Shown here piece after piece: positions 1-10,086 of a stretch of DNA of 64,000 bases. The stretch lies in NCBI RefSeq assembly GCF_037893015.1, contig NC_133665.1, positions 106,483,937 to 106,547,936 on the forward strand, read 5' to 3'. Within the stretch, counting starts at the first letter, position 1; each line of letters starts with the position of its first letter. Position numbers and translations under genes: made by a program. Source of the DNA: Macrotis lagotis. Taxonomy: Eukaryota > Chordata > Mammalia > Peramelemorphia > Peramelidae. The notes below the pieces were generated by a model that did no database searches, was not told the origin of the DNA, and saw only the letters and a program-made list of their open reading frames with translations.

Positions 1-185
1 TAGGTCCTTTCTAAATTCTAGCTATTGCTGTTATTATTACTATGATTATTATTAATGCTACTTAAGGTTATATTAACTTTCTTGACTTACACCCAGCATG
101 CATTCATTAAACAACCAGATCTTTTTCATGTGAAATATTGTTTCATTCTACCCTCCTATCCTGTACTTGATTTGTTTTCTTTTAT

Positions 186-350
186 TTTTTAAAACAAGTT
201 TATTTATATTTTCAACTACATGCAAAGATAGTTTTCAACATTCATTTGTTTGTGTGATTTTGAGTTCCATATTTTTCTCCCTCCCTACTTTCCTTCCACT
301 TTCCTCTTGACAGTGAGTAATCTGCCCTCTCCTAAACTTATACAGTAAAT
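186..350 (-). mobile_element. L1 3' end fragment, antisense
   Basis: The stretch reading tttatttatattttcaacta, then catgcaaagatag, a TTTTGAGTTCCA block and a CTCCCTCCCT run is the antisense 3' end of a marsupial L1. Better-preserved copies of the same layout occur at 37.2, 46.1, 47.1 and 58.4 kb. No target duplication was found. Confidence 0.5.
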
Positions 351-879
351 TATTTAAAAATTCAAGTGATTTTCCTTATGCCAAGAGAGAAATGGCTATT
401 CTCTGACCCTTTATGAACTTGAGGCACCTGCCCCAAATCACCTGCCTCATTTTTTTTCCTTTCTCAAAGGAGGAGGTGAAGAAGACAAAGAAAAGATGGT
501 CTCTTCATTCCATTGTCATGATGCCTTTATAAAGTCCTGTCTAGGGAAGTTCCTGTCGGCATGCCTGATCAGTCTGTTATCTCAGTGGAGGAGGTGGGGC
601 ATGCCTAGGTCCCTAAAGGTCTACAGGAAATCCTCTCCCATAGGAAGCAAATTCATCTACTGGCATTAACTATTTCCATGCCCCTGGGGTTCTGAATTGG
701 GGATCTCTGGAACCCTAGGTTTCTTCAGTTCCAAAGTCTGGCACAAAATGCCCATGTACCCTGCTCCCTCTAGGTAAGTCTAGAGATTACGTGGTGACAT
801 GGAGCCCGCTTCCATGCTGTGAGGGTAGCAAAGGAAGAGTTGGAGATGGAACTCTCCAAGAGATGAGGTCTGTCTCTGA

Positions 880-1090
880 GTTTTTCCTTTTCCTCCAGAC
901 TGAGAAACATCAAAATTCAATGCAAAGGGTCAAGGACCTTGGGGACAGAAGATCTGAGTTTGGATCCCAGTTCAATTCCTTACTAGCTGGAGTATTCCGG
1001 CCAAATGATTCACATCTCAACCTCCATGTCTTCATCTACAAGATGGAGATGATGATACTCACATTAACAACCTCATAGAGGAGTTACAAA
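880..1090 (+). repeat. MIR SINE, sense
   Basis: Diverged MIR: a tRNA-like part (ATCCCAGTTCAATTCCTTAC), then CATCTACAAGATGGAGATGA and CTCATAGAGGAGTTA, which match the MIR core and 3' part (CATCTGTAAAATGGGGATAA, CTCATAGGGTTGTT). The 95-residue reading frame across it is chance. Confidence 0.7.
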
Positions 1091-1280
1091 GGTCTACGAA
1101 GAGAAAAATTTTTAAATATGCAATACAAATATTAGTTAATATTATCAAAAACTATGATTGTTTCAAGGCTCTATCCCTGCATAAAGCTGAAAAGTCACAA
1201 GAGGAACTAGTTTGAATTCAGGTCTTTATACCCTGGGACCTCATTGATTTGCCTGTAGGTTAGAGTTGAAACTACCTTAC

Positions 1281-1421
1281 CTGGTTCTGTTCCTTGGGCC
1301 AGTCCTGGAGTTGGGCTTTCTGACCGCTCTGAGCTCTGCCCATCGGAGGGAACCAAGGTACCATTGGTGGATTCCCAGTGTTTCTTCTTATGCACATCAG
1401 CAGCCATATCCCCGTTTTAAC
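1281..1421 (-). CDS. MON1A: MON1A exon 2, start-codon exon (residues 1-42)
   Basis: MON1A forms a complex with CCZ1 that acts as the guanine nucleotide exchange factor for RAB7, driving early-to-late endosome conversion. This exon carries the start codon (ATG at 1407-1405) and encodes 42 codons plus one base. The peptide, with GTLVPSDGQSSERSESPTPG and then AQGTEPG, closely matches the human N-terminus (GTLTPSDGQSMERAESPTPG). On the minus strand a pyrimidine-rich acceptor ending GGTACAG precedes base 1421 and a consensus donor CCAG|GTAAGG follows base 1281, leaving phase 1. Fourteen bases of 5' UTR are in the exon. This acidic, serine-rich segment precedes the longin domains, which are not in the window. 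The apparent continuation KVVSTLTYRQIN is read-through into the intron. Confidence 0.92.
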
Positions 1422-1514
1422 CTGTACCCATAAACCAACAAGGGAAAGAACTATCAAAGCACTGTGCTGAGAACTAGTTCAAATGGAGCTGTGGATGTGA
1501 TACTCTATTGGATG

Positions 1515-1650
1515 GACTTACGGTCAGGAGACCTGGGCTCTGGTCTAAGCCCTTCCATCCACTCTCTGTGTGATCCATTCCTTCACAGAGTCTATTTCCT
1601 CATGGATAAAATGAGGTGATTGGATCTGATCTCTAAAGACTGTCCCAGTT
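1515..1650 (+). repeat. MIR SINE, sense
   Basis: GGAGACCTGGGCTCTGGTCT, then TGTGTGATCCATTCC and TTTCCTCATGGATAAAATGA, follow the MIR order (tRNA-derived B-box region, then core). It lies in MON1A intron 1 and leads straight into the 33-bp tandem repeat. Confidence 0.65.
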
Positions 1651-1890
1651 CTTACCTTCTGTGTTCTAAAGTTTCTCCAAGCTCTGACATTTTATGTTGT
1701 AAGGTAAATTCTAGCCCTACCGTCTATATTTTAAGGTCCCTTCTAGCTCTGGCATGCTATGTACTATGTTCTAAGGGTCCTCTTAAGTGCTGATTTGGGT
1801 TCTAAGATCCCTCTCAGCTCTGACATTTTGTGTTCTATGGACCCTCTTGCTTTCATATTCTGTGTTCTAAGGGCCCTTTCAGCTTACATA
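1631..1890. repeat. Degenerate minisatellite, about 32-33 bp unit, 8 copies
   Basis: The word GTTCTAA (or a close variant) recurs at about 1631, 1663, 1696, 1728, 1768, 1799, 1832 and 1864, so spacing is 31-33 bp with one unit of 40. Each unit reads roughly GTTCTAAGGTCCCTCTCAGC then TCTGACATTTTGT. The unit resembles the 3' end of the adjacent MIR, suggesting expansion from that tail. Confidence 0.8.
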
Positions 1891-2784
1891 TACAGCTTCC
1901 CTCCCAAAAGCACATTTGTCTATTCCATGCCTCTATTTCCTTCAATTAAGGCAGATAATCTAAAGCTAATCATCAATAAAATACTCATAGTACAATGGGT
2001 TTTTTTCAAGAGTTGTTGCTTAGTTGTTTTTCAATCCTATCTACTCTTTTGAGAGTTTTGGTTTTTTTGACGGTACTAGATTTAAGATACTAGATACTAG
2101 ATAATATGCTAACAATTTCTAGATTGTCTATTGTTCAAGAGAGGAAGGGGCTAATATAAAAGTTTTATTTGACAATGTAGAGAAAATTATATCTAGTACT
2201 AAATCTACTTATTACTGACCTGCTTGTTAAAAATTTCTTGCATGAAGGAGTTGCCCATCTCCTTTCTAGACTGTCATAGGCTAGGAGAATGCCTGAAGCA
2301 TCAGGAGAGCCTAAAGAGTAAATCTTTTTTCCTTAACATCACTGGTGATCACTTGTTTGGAAAACCTTACCAACATAGCTCATCAGATGCTCTCTATTTT
2401 TTTCCCATATTCTTGAAATTTCCAACCTCACTCTGTCTTTATCTGTTGAACCTATTGTCCTTCAAGATTCACTCCAAATTACTTTCTCTTCATTGCAGAC
2501 ATGGGAATTATGGATCTGGAATATTACATAGGCTATCAATCATAGTCAATATACTGGAGGGTTTTCTCTTGATGCTTTAAAATATTTATTATAAGAAAAA
2601 AATATTTATTATAAGAGATGGCACCCTGGATCCAGTAAAAAAAAAACCACCAGCTGTTTTTCATCAATACCTTTCCCATCCTATTTTAGCATAGTATGGA
2701 AGGCTATATGGTTGAATAGTGAAAGGGATGTAAAATCAAAAGACATATATATAAAAACAAAGTAACTTTTTTTAAAAAAAAGTC
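1891..2784. other. MON1A intron 1, no recognised feature
   Basis: AT-rich intron. The only structure seen is a short direct repeat, aatatttattataag, at about 2581-2612. Reading frames here (97 and 118 codons) have no similarity I recognise and no splice context. Confidence 0.5.
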
Positions 2785-3235
2785 ATAGTTCAAATGCTAC
2801 CTCCTCCAAGAAGCCTTCCTCCTTTACAAAATGTGCTGCCATTCTATCTCATACTTGTTCTAATACAGTCTATGATTCCACCATGGTCATTGATTCTCTG
2901 AGGGGTAGTAGAAAGTAAACCCCTTGAGAACAGGGACCACTTCTCTCACTTTTGTTGAGTAGAATTAAATTTTTGGCCAAGTTCTCCCTTAAGCAGAGTT
3001 GTATCTACAATGGATATACTCCTTCACAGATAAATGGTGGGGGGCATTGCAATATCACCTTCTACACTCCTCTGAGTCTATCCCCAATTGATCTTGCATG
3101 TATCTTATGCAACAGAGTAACAAAATATCTCCCCCATTAGCCTATGAGCAACCCAGGGACTGGTTGTGACTTTGCTTTGTATCTTCATTCGCTTTCCCTA
3201 ATGCCTGGTATCTAGCAGACACTAAATTCTAGCTA
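2785..3235 (+). repeat. L2 LINE 3' end, sense
   Basis: CAAATGCTACCTCCTCCAAG followed by AAGCCTTCCTCC, CCTTGAGAACAGGGACCACT and, after an interruption at about 2960-3150, TGTATCTTCATTCGC and AATGCCTGGTATCTAGCAGA follow the L2 3' consensus order. The interrupting piece is unidentified. Confidence 0.7.
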
Positions 3236-3319
3236 ACCACACTATGACTAATGACAGAAGTACTGGACTTAGAAAGAAGTTGGAGGGTCAGGTCTTGGTT
3301 ATCTCTGACAAGATAAAGT

Positions 3320-3530
3320 GAGAAAATGTGTTTGTGTGTGTACATGCATAGTACATACATAGAAATTAGTATATATTATATATATGCACAAACATATATA
3401 TTATATTAAAAATAGAGGGAGAGAAAGGCAGAGAAAGAGAGAGACAGAGAAGAAGAGAAACAGACACAGAGAAGGGGTGGTAGGGGAGAGAGAGGGAAGG
3501 AGAGAAAGAGAGAGAGAGAAAGAGATTGAT
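3320..3530. repeat. Low-complexity TG/TA and GAGA tract
   Basis: A TG-rich stretch (3325-3345), an AT-rich stretch (3367-3408) and a long purine-only GAGA-type tract (about 3412-3530) follow each other. Confidence 0.85.
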
Positions 3531-3539
3531 TCAGCCCTA

Positions 3540-4720
3540 GCCACAATAAAAAAAAAATAAAATCCCTAAGGCTAAAGCCGTGAGACCCCAGGGTTGCAGT
3601 TCTTACTGGGCCTTGCCAGATGGCTCAGGGGGTAGGCAGATGGCTTCAAGGCTAACTCTCTTCTAGGAGAGCTCCAAGCTTTCCTGCACCACTCCCTGCC
3701 ACCGTTTTCATCTTCCTTCCCCAACCCTCTACTGAGAAATACTACTTAATAGGTTACTTGGCCATTCTCTTCATAATTATGTGTTGATTTCCCCTCTAGC
3801 AAATTTGGCAGAAGTATTTATAGACTGGTGAGAATGATATAGAGACACTCTGTCTCCCCTACTCTTCCACACCACAACACCCAAATACCTTCTGACTTTG
3901 GGGCTCAACTCTAAAACTCACCAGATCCCTGATTTAGGAGAGGCCATAGATGTCATTTAACCCAACTCATCCTTGGAAAAGAGGGAAGGTTCACAGCTCA
4001 GGACAAAGCCTTCCCTATGTTTTTTCTACATCTGGCAACAAAGTTTGCAGAATGCATCTTTTTTGTTGCTGTTGTTAGAAGGGGTGTTACAGGGTAGAAA
4101 CTCACACAAAAGATAATGTAAAGCCTTGGACCTGGTTTCCAAAGGCCGCCTCATATGAAACATAGATTAAGAATCAGAAGTTAACCCCGGGGTAATCTAG
4201 CTATCTCATTCCATGGAAGAGGAAAGTAATGCTATATGAGGAAGGGGAGAAGAATCTGTGCAGGTCCCAGACTAACAGGAAGGGTGGCTTGCTTGGCTGG
4301 GGACCGGCTGGAGGGTGGAGCAAGGCGGGGTGGCCTCCAGGGGTTCAGGTGAGGCCATGGACTGGGGTGCAGTGAGTCTATACTGACTGGCATGCCTGAT
4401 CAGCCCTAGGGCTGTGACACTGCCTCCTTCTCTGGGAGGACCACTCCCTTCATTGACAAAGGGAGTAGGCCTTTTCTGAATGGACTCTAGGGCACTCTGG
4501 TATTTCTGGGAGTCAGGATGGCCCCTTTATCCCAGGGCTCTCAGGAGCTTCTTTCCCCAGACCCTGCTCCCTGGGAGGAGGGGAAGAAGCAGCAGCCTGA
4601 AGATACATGCTTTGCTGGGAATTTTGGTGGAAATCGTACTGGATATGGCAGAAATACTCGAATGCTTTGCTATTTCCTTCTCCATTAAAAAAAAAAAAAA
4701 CCCAGATGAAGTTTGAATTA
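3540..4720. other. MON1A intron 1, nothing recognised
   Basis: Moderately GC-rich between 4260 and 4620. The 15-mer GGCATGCCTGATCAG occurs at 4389 and also at 558. The 78-codon frame at 4480-4716 runs into an A14 tract at 4687 and is not recognised; it could be a small retrocopy, but no parent was identified. Confidence 0.4.
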
Positions 4721-4724
4721 CCTG

Positions 4725-4835
4725 ATCTCAGATGTTCACTCTCCTACTTGATACCTGTATAACCTTGAGCAAGTCACTTCCTCTTCACAATCCTGGAGGT
4801 TGGTCTAGATGACCTCTAAACTCCCAGTTCTAAAT
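4725..4835 (+). repeat. MIR-type SINE, sense
   Basis: CCTTGAGCAAGTCACTTCCT followed by CTAGATGACCTCTAAACTCC matches the MIR order of tRNA-derived part then core. Confidence 0.6.
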
Positions 4836-4899
4836 CCTATTATTCTCACCTTTGTGAGAAGCCAGAATCCCCTATCAATCCTCAACTGGCAAATAAGAC

Positions 4900-5560
4900 T
4901 GATCCTTGGCTCCTCAGTTTAGCTGTGCTGTTCATCTAAGGGAGGACCCCGGAAGCCCACACCTGGCAAGGCAGGTGTGTGCCTCATCCCCTCCCCCTGC
5001 CTCCCTCCCTCAGAAGTGCCCTCTAGGCCCGTGGAGCCAGTGGATGGTGAGTCCAGCTGCAGCCCCTGCCTTCCCCTCCCCACTCCCAGAGCCCAGAGCC
5101 CACAAACAGGAGTGGGCACACCCACCTGGCTTCTGCTCCAAGAAGGGGGCGGGCAGGTAAAGCACAGCCCTTAGCCAGATTCCCCGGAAGCTGGAGGGGC
5201 CCAGACAGGGCCCACCTATTGAGCGAGGGATGCCAGGCCCCAGCAATCCTCACTCCCCCAGTCCCTGACCATGGTGGCTGCCTAACTGCTGACCTCTGGC
5301 CACCACTGGAACTGCTGCAGCTCGGATCATCCTGTTCAATCTCCAGCCCAGCCAGGAAAACAGTGTAAAACCACTTCTCCTCCCAAAGGTCAGTTTCCAG
5401 CAACTCGGCCCAACCTTCCCCCAGATTGCATTGTGGGAATTGTAGTCCAAGAGCTGCTCAAGGCCCTGCAATCCCCAGCAGCCTCGCTTGGTGCTCAGGG
5501 GTGTGGCCTAGGGGAGGAAAGCTCCTACCTGGCTGGTGGCTTCTCCTGACGTAGCCCTCT
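4900..5560 (-). promoter_or_regulatory. MON1A: GC-rich block, candidate MON1A promoter and 5' exon
   Basis: This is the only GC-rich, repeat-free block upstream of the MON1A start-codon exon. It carries a consensus ZNF143/THAP11 site (5427-5446) and a TGACGTA CRE-like word near 5548. On the minus strand a perfect Kozak start (GCCACCATGG, ATG at 5272-5270) opens an 18-codon frame ending with TAG at 5218-5216. Possible minus-strand donors lie at 5528 and 5210. The exon boundary cannot be fixed from sequence. Assignment to MON1A rests on position and on the head-to-head order known in other mammals. Confidence 0.5.
5427..5446 (-). promoter_or_regulatory. ZNF143/THAP11 (SBS) motif
   Basis: Read on the minus strand this is ACTACAATTCCCACAATGCA, matching the known ZNF143-THAP11 promoter element (ACTACAATTCCCAGMATGC) almost base for base. 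Such sites mark active promoters. Confidence 0.8.
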
Positions 5561-5782
5561 TCTAAGAATGGCAAGGTCAGGCTCCTAGAAACAGCACTAC
5601 TTGGTCATCAGAGACCTGGCTCCTACTCCAGGCTCTGCCAAGGCCTGGCCCAGTGGGGGATGGGTAAATCCTCCTTATTTAAATGACAAGAGATCTGACT
5701 CTGGACTTTGAGGAACTGGATTTGAATTCTGATTCTGCTACATGGAAGGGTTGTGTGGTTTGGGAAATCCTGGATTGTTGGT

Positions 5783-5990
5783 TCAGTCATTTCAGTTGTG
5801 TCTTGCTCTTTGGGATCCCATTTGGAATTTTCTTGGCAAAGATGCCAGTGTGATTTTTTCATATCATTCTCTGGTTCATTTTACAGATGAGGAAACTGAG
5901 GCAAACAGGGTTAAGTGACTTGCACAGGGTCACACAGCTAGTTAGAGCTAGAGGTCAGATTTGAACTGAGGAAAATGATTCTTCTAGGCT
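5783..5990 (+). mobile_element. RTE/BovB-mobilised marsupial SINE
   Basis: TTCAGTTGTGTCTTGCTCTT, then TGGGATCCCATTTGGAATTT and TTCTTGGCAAAGAT, then a MIR-like CAGATGAGGAAACTGAGGCA core and TCACACAGCTAG. This is the layout of the marsupial Mar1-like elements, whose head resembles the BovB 3' end. Confidence 0.75.
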
Positions 5991-6157
5991 CCAAGCAACT
6001 GGTTTTATATACAATGTTTGATCCCCTTCCCGCAAAACATCAGTTCTGAGATATATAATTTAGATAAGAAAACACATTTAGACAAATTGGATAGAAAAAC
6101 AGAAATAAGAGAACACATACATAGAAAAGAACATATAATAATAGAAAGAGGGATGGG

Positions 6158-6311
6158 GGAGGCTAGGTGGCGCAGTGGATAAAGCACTGGCCTTGGAGTC
6201 AGGAGTACCTGGGTTCAAATCCGGTCTCAGACACTTAATAATTACCTAGCTGTGTGGCCTTAGGCAAGCCATTTAACCCCATTTGCCTTGAAAAAACCTA
6301 AAAAAAAACCC
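6158..6311 (+). mobile_element. tRNA-derived marsupial SINE (WSINE1-like), sense
   Basis: Complete element: A box TGGCGCAGTGG, B box GGTTCAAATCC, ACTTAATAATTACCTAGCTG core, CCACTTAACC-type word and tail CTTGAAAAAACCTAAAAAAA. No clear target duplication. Confidence 0.9.
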
Positions 6312-6714
6312 ACCAGATCTCACTCAAGGGAAAGTTTCCCCAGAGCTTTCTAATGTGGAAAGTTGTGGATAGAGACATGATGGAGAAGGCTATCTCTTTT
6401 CATGTCTTCCTAAAGTCTTTTCCTTCCACAACCTGAAGTGAGAGTGACCTCTTCCATCTCTACTCTTGAAGTTAGAAGCCAGAAGCATCTAAAGCAGCTT
6501 GATGCTTGAAGAGTCCCAAAGAAAACTAAAGGAGACTGGAATTGTCCCACTCTGGCCAACACTACTCTGCCCTTCATGGAGGGCAGAGCATTTATCTCCA
6601 CCAGTGATCAGACCAATGGGCTTTGGGACTGTAGCTACACACAAACAAAGCAAAAGACAGCCTCTTCCTTGTAGGAGGTCACAATCTAATAGGGGAGAGA
6701 ATTTAAGGGAGGAA
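6312..6714. other. Intergenic, nothing recognised
   Basis: Overlapping 63- and 73-codon frames on opposite strands at 6410-6720 show no recognisable similarity. Confidence 0.4.
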
Positions 6715-6960
6715 AGATAACAAGTTCAGTTTTGGACATGCTAAAATTAAAGTTGTCCAAAGGACATACGATTTGAGATATCTAACAAGTAGTTGGAGAT
6801 ACAAGATTGAAGGTCAGCATCAGAGAGGTTAAATAAAATTTTAGACTCATCAGAGTAAAGGTGATAATTCAGTCCATGGAGCTGATGAACTCACCAAATA
6901 AAATAGTATAGAGGCAGATGAGAAAAGGTCCCTGGATAGAGCTCTATGAGATAGCCAAGC
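6715..6960 (+). repeat. Unnamed ancient interspersed repeat, 3' part
   Basis: TTCAGTTTTGGACATGCTAA, then ATCTAACAAGTAGTTGGAGA, AGACTCATCAGAGTAAAGGT and CCCTGGATAGAGCTCTATGA follow the same word order as the blocks at 27.3-27.5 and 36.66-36.72 kb (GTTTTAGACATG, GAGGTATCTAATGGACAGT, AGAACCTTGGGA). I recognise it as a mammal-wide repeat but cannot name the family. Confidence 0.5.
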
Positions 6961-7039
6961 TAAGCCTTTGTGCAAGAATGTTCTTTTAGTTGTCTTATGT
7001 CATTTTTTCTAATTTTTTTCTTCTGTTTGAATTTGATTC

Positions 7040-7245
7040 TTCTTTTACAACATGATCAATATGGATCTATGTTTAGCATTGCTATAAATGTAGAGACTAT
7101 ATTAGAATGTTTCCTATCAGGAGGAGGGAAGGGAGGGAGAGAGACAAATGTAAAACTCTAATCCTTTCCAAAAAAAAAATGATTGGTTAAAAACTACCAT
7201 TGTATTTAGTTAGAAAAACAAATAAAATATTTAAACTTTTAAAAA
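7040..7245 (+). mobile_element. L1 3' UTR fragment, sense
   Basis: TATGGATCTATGTTTAGCAT, a purine-rich GGAGGGAAGGGAGGGAGAGA run, TGTAAAACTC and a terminal AAATAAAATATTTAAA match the marsupial L1 3' end in sense orientation. Confidence 0.6.
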
Positions 7246-7370
7246 GAATGTCCTTTTAAAAAATTTTATTTATTTGTTAGTATTTCTAAAATTTTCAGTT
7301 ACGTATTCTCTACCTCCCTCAAGCTTGTCCCATCCATTGATGGCAAGTAAGAAAGTTCTTTTGTCTTTGG
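7246..7370 (-). mobile_element. Possible L1 3' end, antisense
   Basis: AAATTTTATTTATTTG followed by AAAATTTTCAGTTACGTATT and a CTACCTCCCTC run looks like the antisense L1 3' end seen elsewhere, but is short and diverged. A perfect hairpin follows at 7376-7400. Confidence 0.3.
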
Positions 7371-7625
7371 ACACCTTGGAAGGTGTCTAACACCTTCCAA
7401 AGGCGTCAAGTCAAAAGGATTTTTAGAGTAGAAAAGTATTATTTTATGATATTTCTAGAAAATATGAAAACAAGGTTTTAAATATGTATCAACAGATAGG
7501 CAGAGAGCAGAAAATAGGGTAGTGAATTCCATCTGGGATTATTTATATTATTTCAGAATGTCTGTTTAAAAATCTGGGGCTGCACAAAGAAAAGCAAAAT
7601 ACTCCTTTTAGAAGATCACAATTAC

Positions 7626-7785
7626 GGGGCGGCTAGGTGGCGCAGTGGATAGAGCACCAGCCTTGGAGTCAGGAGTACCTAGGTTCAAATCCGACCTCAG
7701 ACACTTAATAATAATAATTACCTAGCCATGTGGCCTTGGGCAAGCCACTTAACCCCACTGCCTTGAAAAATCTTAAAAAAAAAAA
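7626..7785 (+). mobile_element. tRNA-derived SINE, sense, with 16-bp target duplication
   Basis: Starts GGGGCGGCTAGGTGGCGCAG, with A and B boxes and a CCTTGAAAAATCTTAAAAAA tail. It is flanked by perfect copies of AGAAGATCACAATTAC (7610-7625 and 7786-7801), as expected for L1-driven insertion, so the element boundaries are exact. Confidence 0.97.
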
Positions 7786-8137
7786 AGAAGATCACAATTA
7801 CAATGTGTCATTATGACATATATGTGATTGGGTCATTCCAAGAAAAGAAAATTAGAGATAAGAATCCTATGGAATGGGTACAAAAATGAGCCAAGAGTGC
7901 TATGGATTATGATGGAAATTAGCACATACCCTTAGATAATCTGGAAAGGAGGAAATTAGAAAGCTATAGAGGTGGTCTGAGATATTTAGTGATTGCCTAG
8001 CTTGGGCAAGTCACTCTTAAACTCATTGCCTTAAATAAATAAAAATTAAAAAAAAAGAAAACTGTAGAGTCTAGTGCTGTCTACACGTCATGCTTTGGAG
8101 ATGCAGGTGGACAGAAGATTGCAGAGCTTTTGCTATT

Positions 8138-8362
8138 ATTGTTTGGTTGTTTTCAGTCCTGTCCAACTCTTCCTGACCCCATTTGGCATTTTCTTGGTAA
8201 AGATACTGAAGTGATTTGCCATTTTCTTCTCCAATTCATTTTATAGATGAGAAACCTAAGGCAAATATGATTGTAGTACACAGCCAGTAAGTAAGTATCT
8301 GATGGTGGAAGTGAATTCAGGAAAATGAGTCTTTCCAATTCCTGGACTGGCTCTAGCTGCCC
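8138..8362 (+). mobile_element. RTE/BovB-mobilised marsupial SINE
   Basis: GTTTTCAGTCCTGTCCAACT, CTTCCTGACCCCATTTGGCA, TTTTCTTGGTAAAGATACTG and a closing TGGCTCTAGCTGCCCC match the same family as 5783-5990. Confidence 0.8.
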
Positions 8363-8950
8363 CTTTGGAGCTTAACTGAATGAGATTCTGGGAGAAATAG
8401 TCTTGGCATATAGGAATTTTTCTATCTTCATCTATCTAAAGGAGACTATTGAACACATTGAGCAATGTGGTGCCCAAGAAATAGAACTAATATTTTTGAG
8501 TTGAATGCCATGATATTGACAAGGCAACTGGGTTGTAGCAGCAGCAGTTATACCAGCATTCAATTGAGGATTCAAGAGAGGATGGCAATTGGATTGTGAG
8601 ACTAGAGATGACAGAACTGAATACTGAGTCATAGCAGCTAATGGACCAGCCTGGAATCTCCTTGCTGCAGTTTTCTCCCAAAGTCATCAAAATGGGGCAA
8701 TGGTTCACTTTCTATTTGCAAGAAGAGGAACAAGATAATGAAGTATAGTCTCTTCTTCCCTAGCCCTCATTTCTCCTCAATTGGGCAGAGGCTGCTTTCA
8801 AAGCTTCTTCAGATCTCTAAAGCTCTCTTAGTTTTTCTAATTTCTCTATAAATAATTTGAATTTCTTTTGCTATCTAGATAAAACCTGACTCGATCTGGT
8901 GTTGCCTTATTTGTAGATGCAGGAAGTACTGCTGGGAGAAATAATGTTCA
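8363..8950. other. Intergenic, nothing recognised
   Basis: Unique-looking sequence. Two short minus frames (66 and 73 codons) overlap each other and are not recognised. Confidence 0.4.
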
Positions 8951-9060
8951 AGTGTTGTTTAGTTGTGTCTTACTCTTTGTAGGCCCATTTGGGGTTTTCT
9001 TGGCAAAGATACTGGTGGTTTGCCATTTCCTCTCTAGTTCATTTTACAGATTTAATTTGC
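8951..9060 (+). mobile_element. Truncated RTE/BovB-type SINE
   Basis: TTTAGTTGTGTCTTACTCTT, CCCATTTGGGGTTTTCTTGG and CAAAGATACTGGTGGTTTGC match the head of the family; the MIR-like 3' part is missing after about 9048. Confidence 0.7.
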
Positions 9061-9389
9061 AAAGGCAACAAGCTAAGAGTAACATGAGGGTCATAGTTGA
9101 TTATGCACTCAATGAAGATTTTGAAACTGAGATGTAATAGAGTATGGATTGTTTCTCTATTACTAGTGTTAATTTTGGCCTAACAATTAACATCAAATAA
9201 ACACAGATTTTCCACTAGCCAGGATATAACACACATGATTCTATACATGTAATCATCATTTGCAGCAAATGGAGAAATTTTGAATACGGTGGATATGTTC
9301 TCTTACCCTAGCAATATACTTTCCAGGTATAGACAGACACATAGAGGATGAAATTGTTACACATGTTGTCAGAACTAGTTCAGTGTTGG

Positions 9390-10086
9390 AGAGGCTCTAA
9401 AGGAAAGTGTGGGAGAGAAGAGACTGCTTACTAAGCTGAAGGTCTACAGAGCCATTGTGCTGATCTCATTGTTGTATTCCTTTGAAATCTAGACAGTCTA
9501 CCAGGACCATGCCAGGAGACTAAATCACTTCCATTTGAATTGTCTTGGGAAAATTTTGAAGATCACCTGGCAAGATAAGATACTGGACACTGAGGTCCTT
9601 TCTCAAGCTAAACTGCCAGGTATTCACACTTTCCTGTAGAGAACACAACTTCAATGGGCTGACCACATTGTTTGAATCCCAAATGTATGTTTGCTTAAAA
9701 GACTAATTTATGGAGAACTCATGTAAGGTAAGTGTTCACCTAGAGGTCAGAAAAAGTGATATAAGAACATCCAAAGTATCTCTGATGAACTTTGGAATCA
9801 ATTTTGTGCAATAGGAGACACTGGCAAAGGACCTCTACTTGTAGTGTGCCTGCATTAAAGAAATCACTATGCTTTATGAATGAAGTAGAATTGCAGTAAC
9901 TCAAAAGAAACATGAGATTTACTAATATAGAGGTATCTCCCCTCCAGGTATTCACATGGATTATTTATGCCTGACCTGTGGTGGAGTCTTCTGACTTCAT
10001 ATTGGTCTGATCAATCTGGTTGGATACACTGTACCTTGATTCCAACATAGTAGTGTCATTTTGGTCCTCTTCAAGAATAAAGGACA
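9390..10086 (+). pseudogene. RTE (BovB-like) LINE reverse-transcriptase ORF, 3' end, decayed
   Basis: Translation with frame changes gives KLKVYRAIVL at 9438, then the equivalents of QTVYQDHARRLNHFHLNCLG, LKITWQDKILDTEVLSQAKL and LQWADH. This is the order of the C-terminal part of the RTE-clade ORF (KLKxYRAIVLTTLLYG, ARKLNHFHLNCLR, KIKWQDKIPDTEVL). Near 9970 the frame reads CLTCGGVF and then a GLI motif, matching the terminal zinc-finger-like CxTCGxxF of the same proteins. Several stops and shifts show it is dead. The 3' end (TCCTCTTCAAGAATAAAGGA) is the typical RTE terminus. Confidence 0.85.

Larger units (their letters stand above)
1..1280 (-). other. MON1A: MON1A intron 2 (part)
   Basis: This lies downstream, on the minus strand, of the MON1A start-codon exon whose splice donor is at 1279-1280, so it is intron; the next exon is off the left edge. 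It holds an L1 3' tail (186-350) and a MIR (880-1090), listed separately. Bases 350-880 show no gene or repeat that I recognise. Confidence 0.75.

Noticed and set aside
6158..6230. tRNA-like A and B boxes that might suggest tRNA genes
   Set aside because: They are heads of tRNA-derived SINEs with a SINE body and tail. No cloverleaf with an anticodon stem could be drawn, and the pattern repeats throughout the window.
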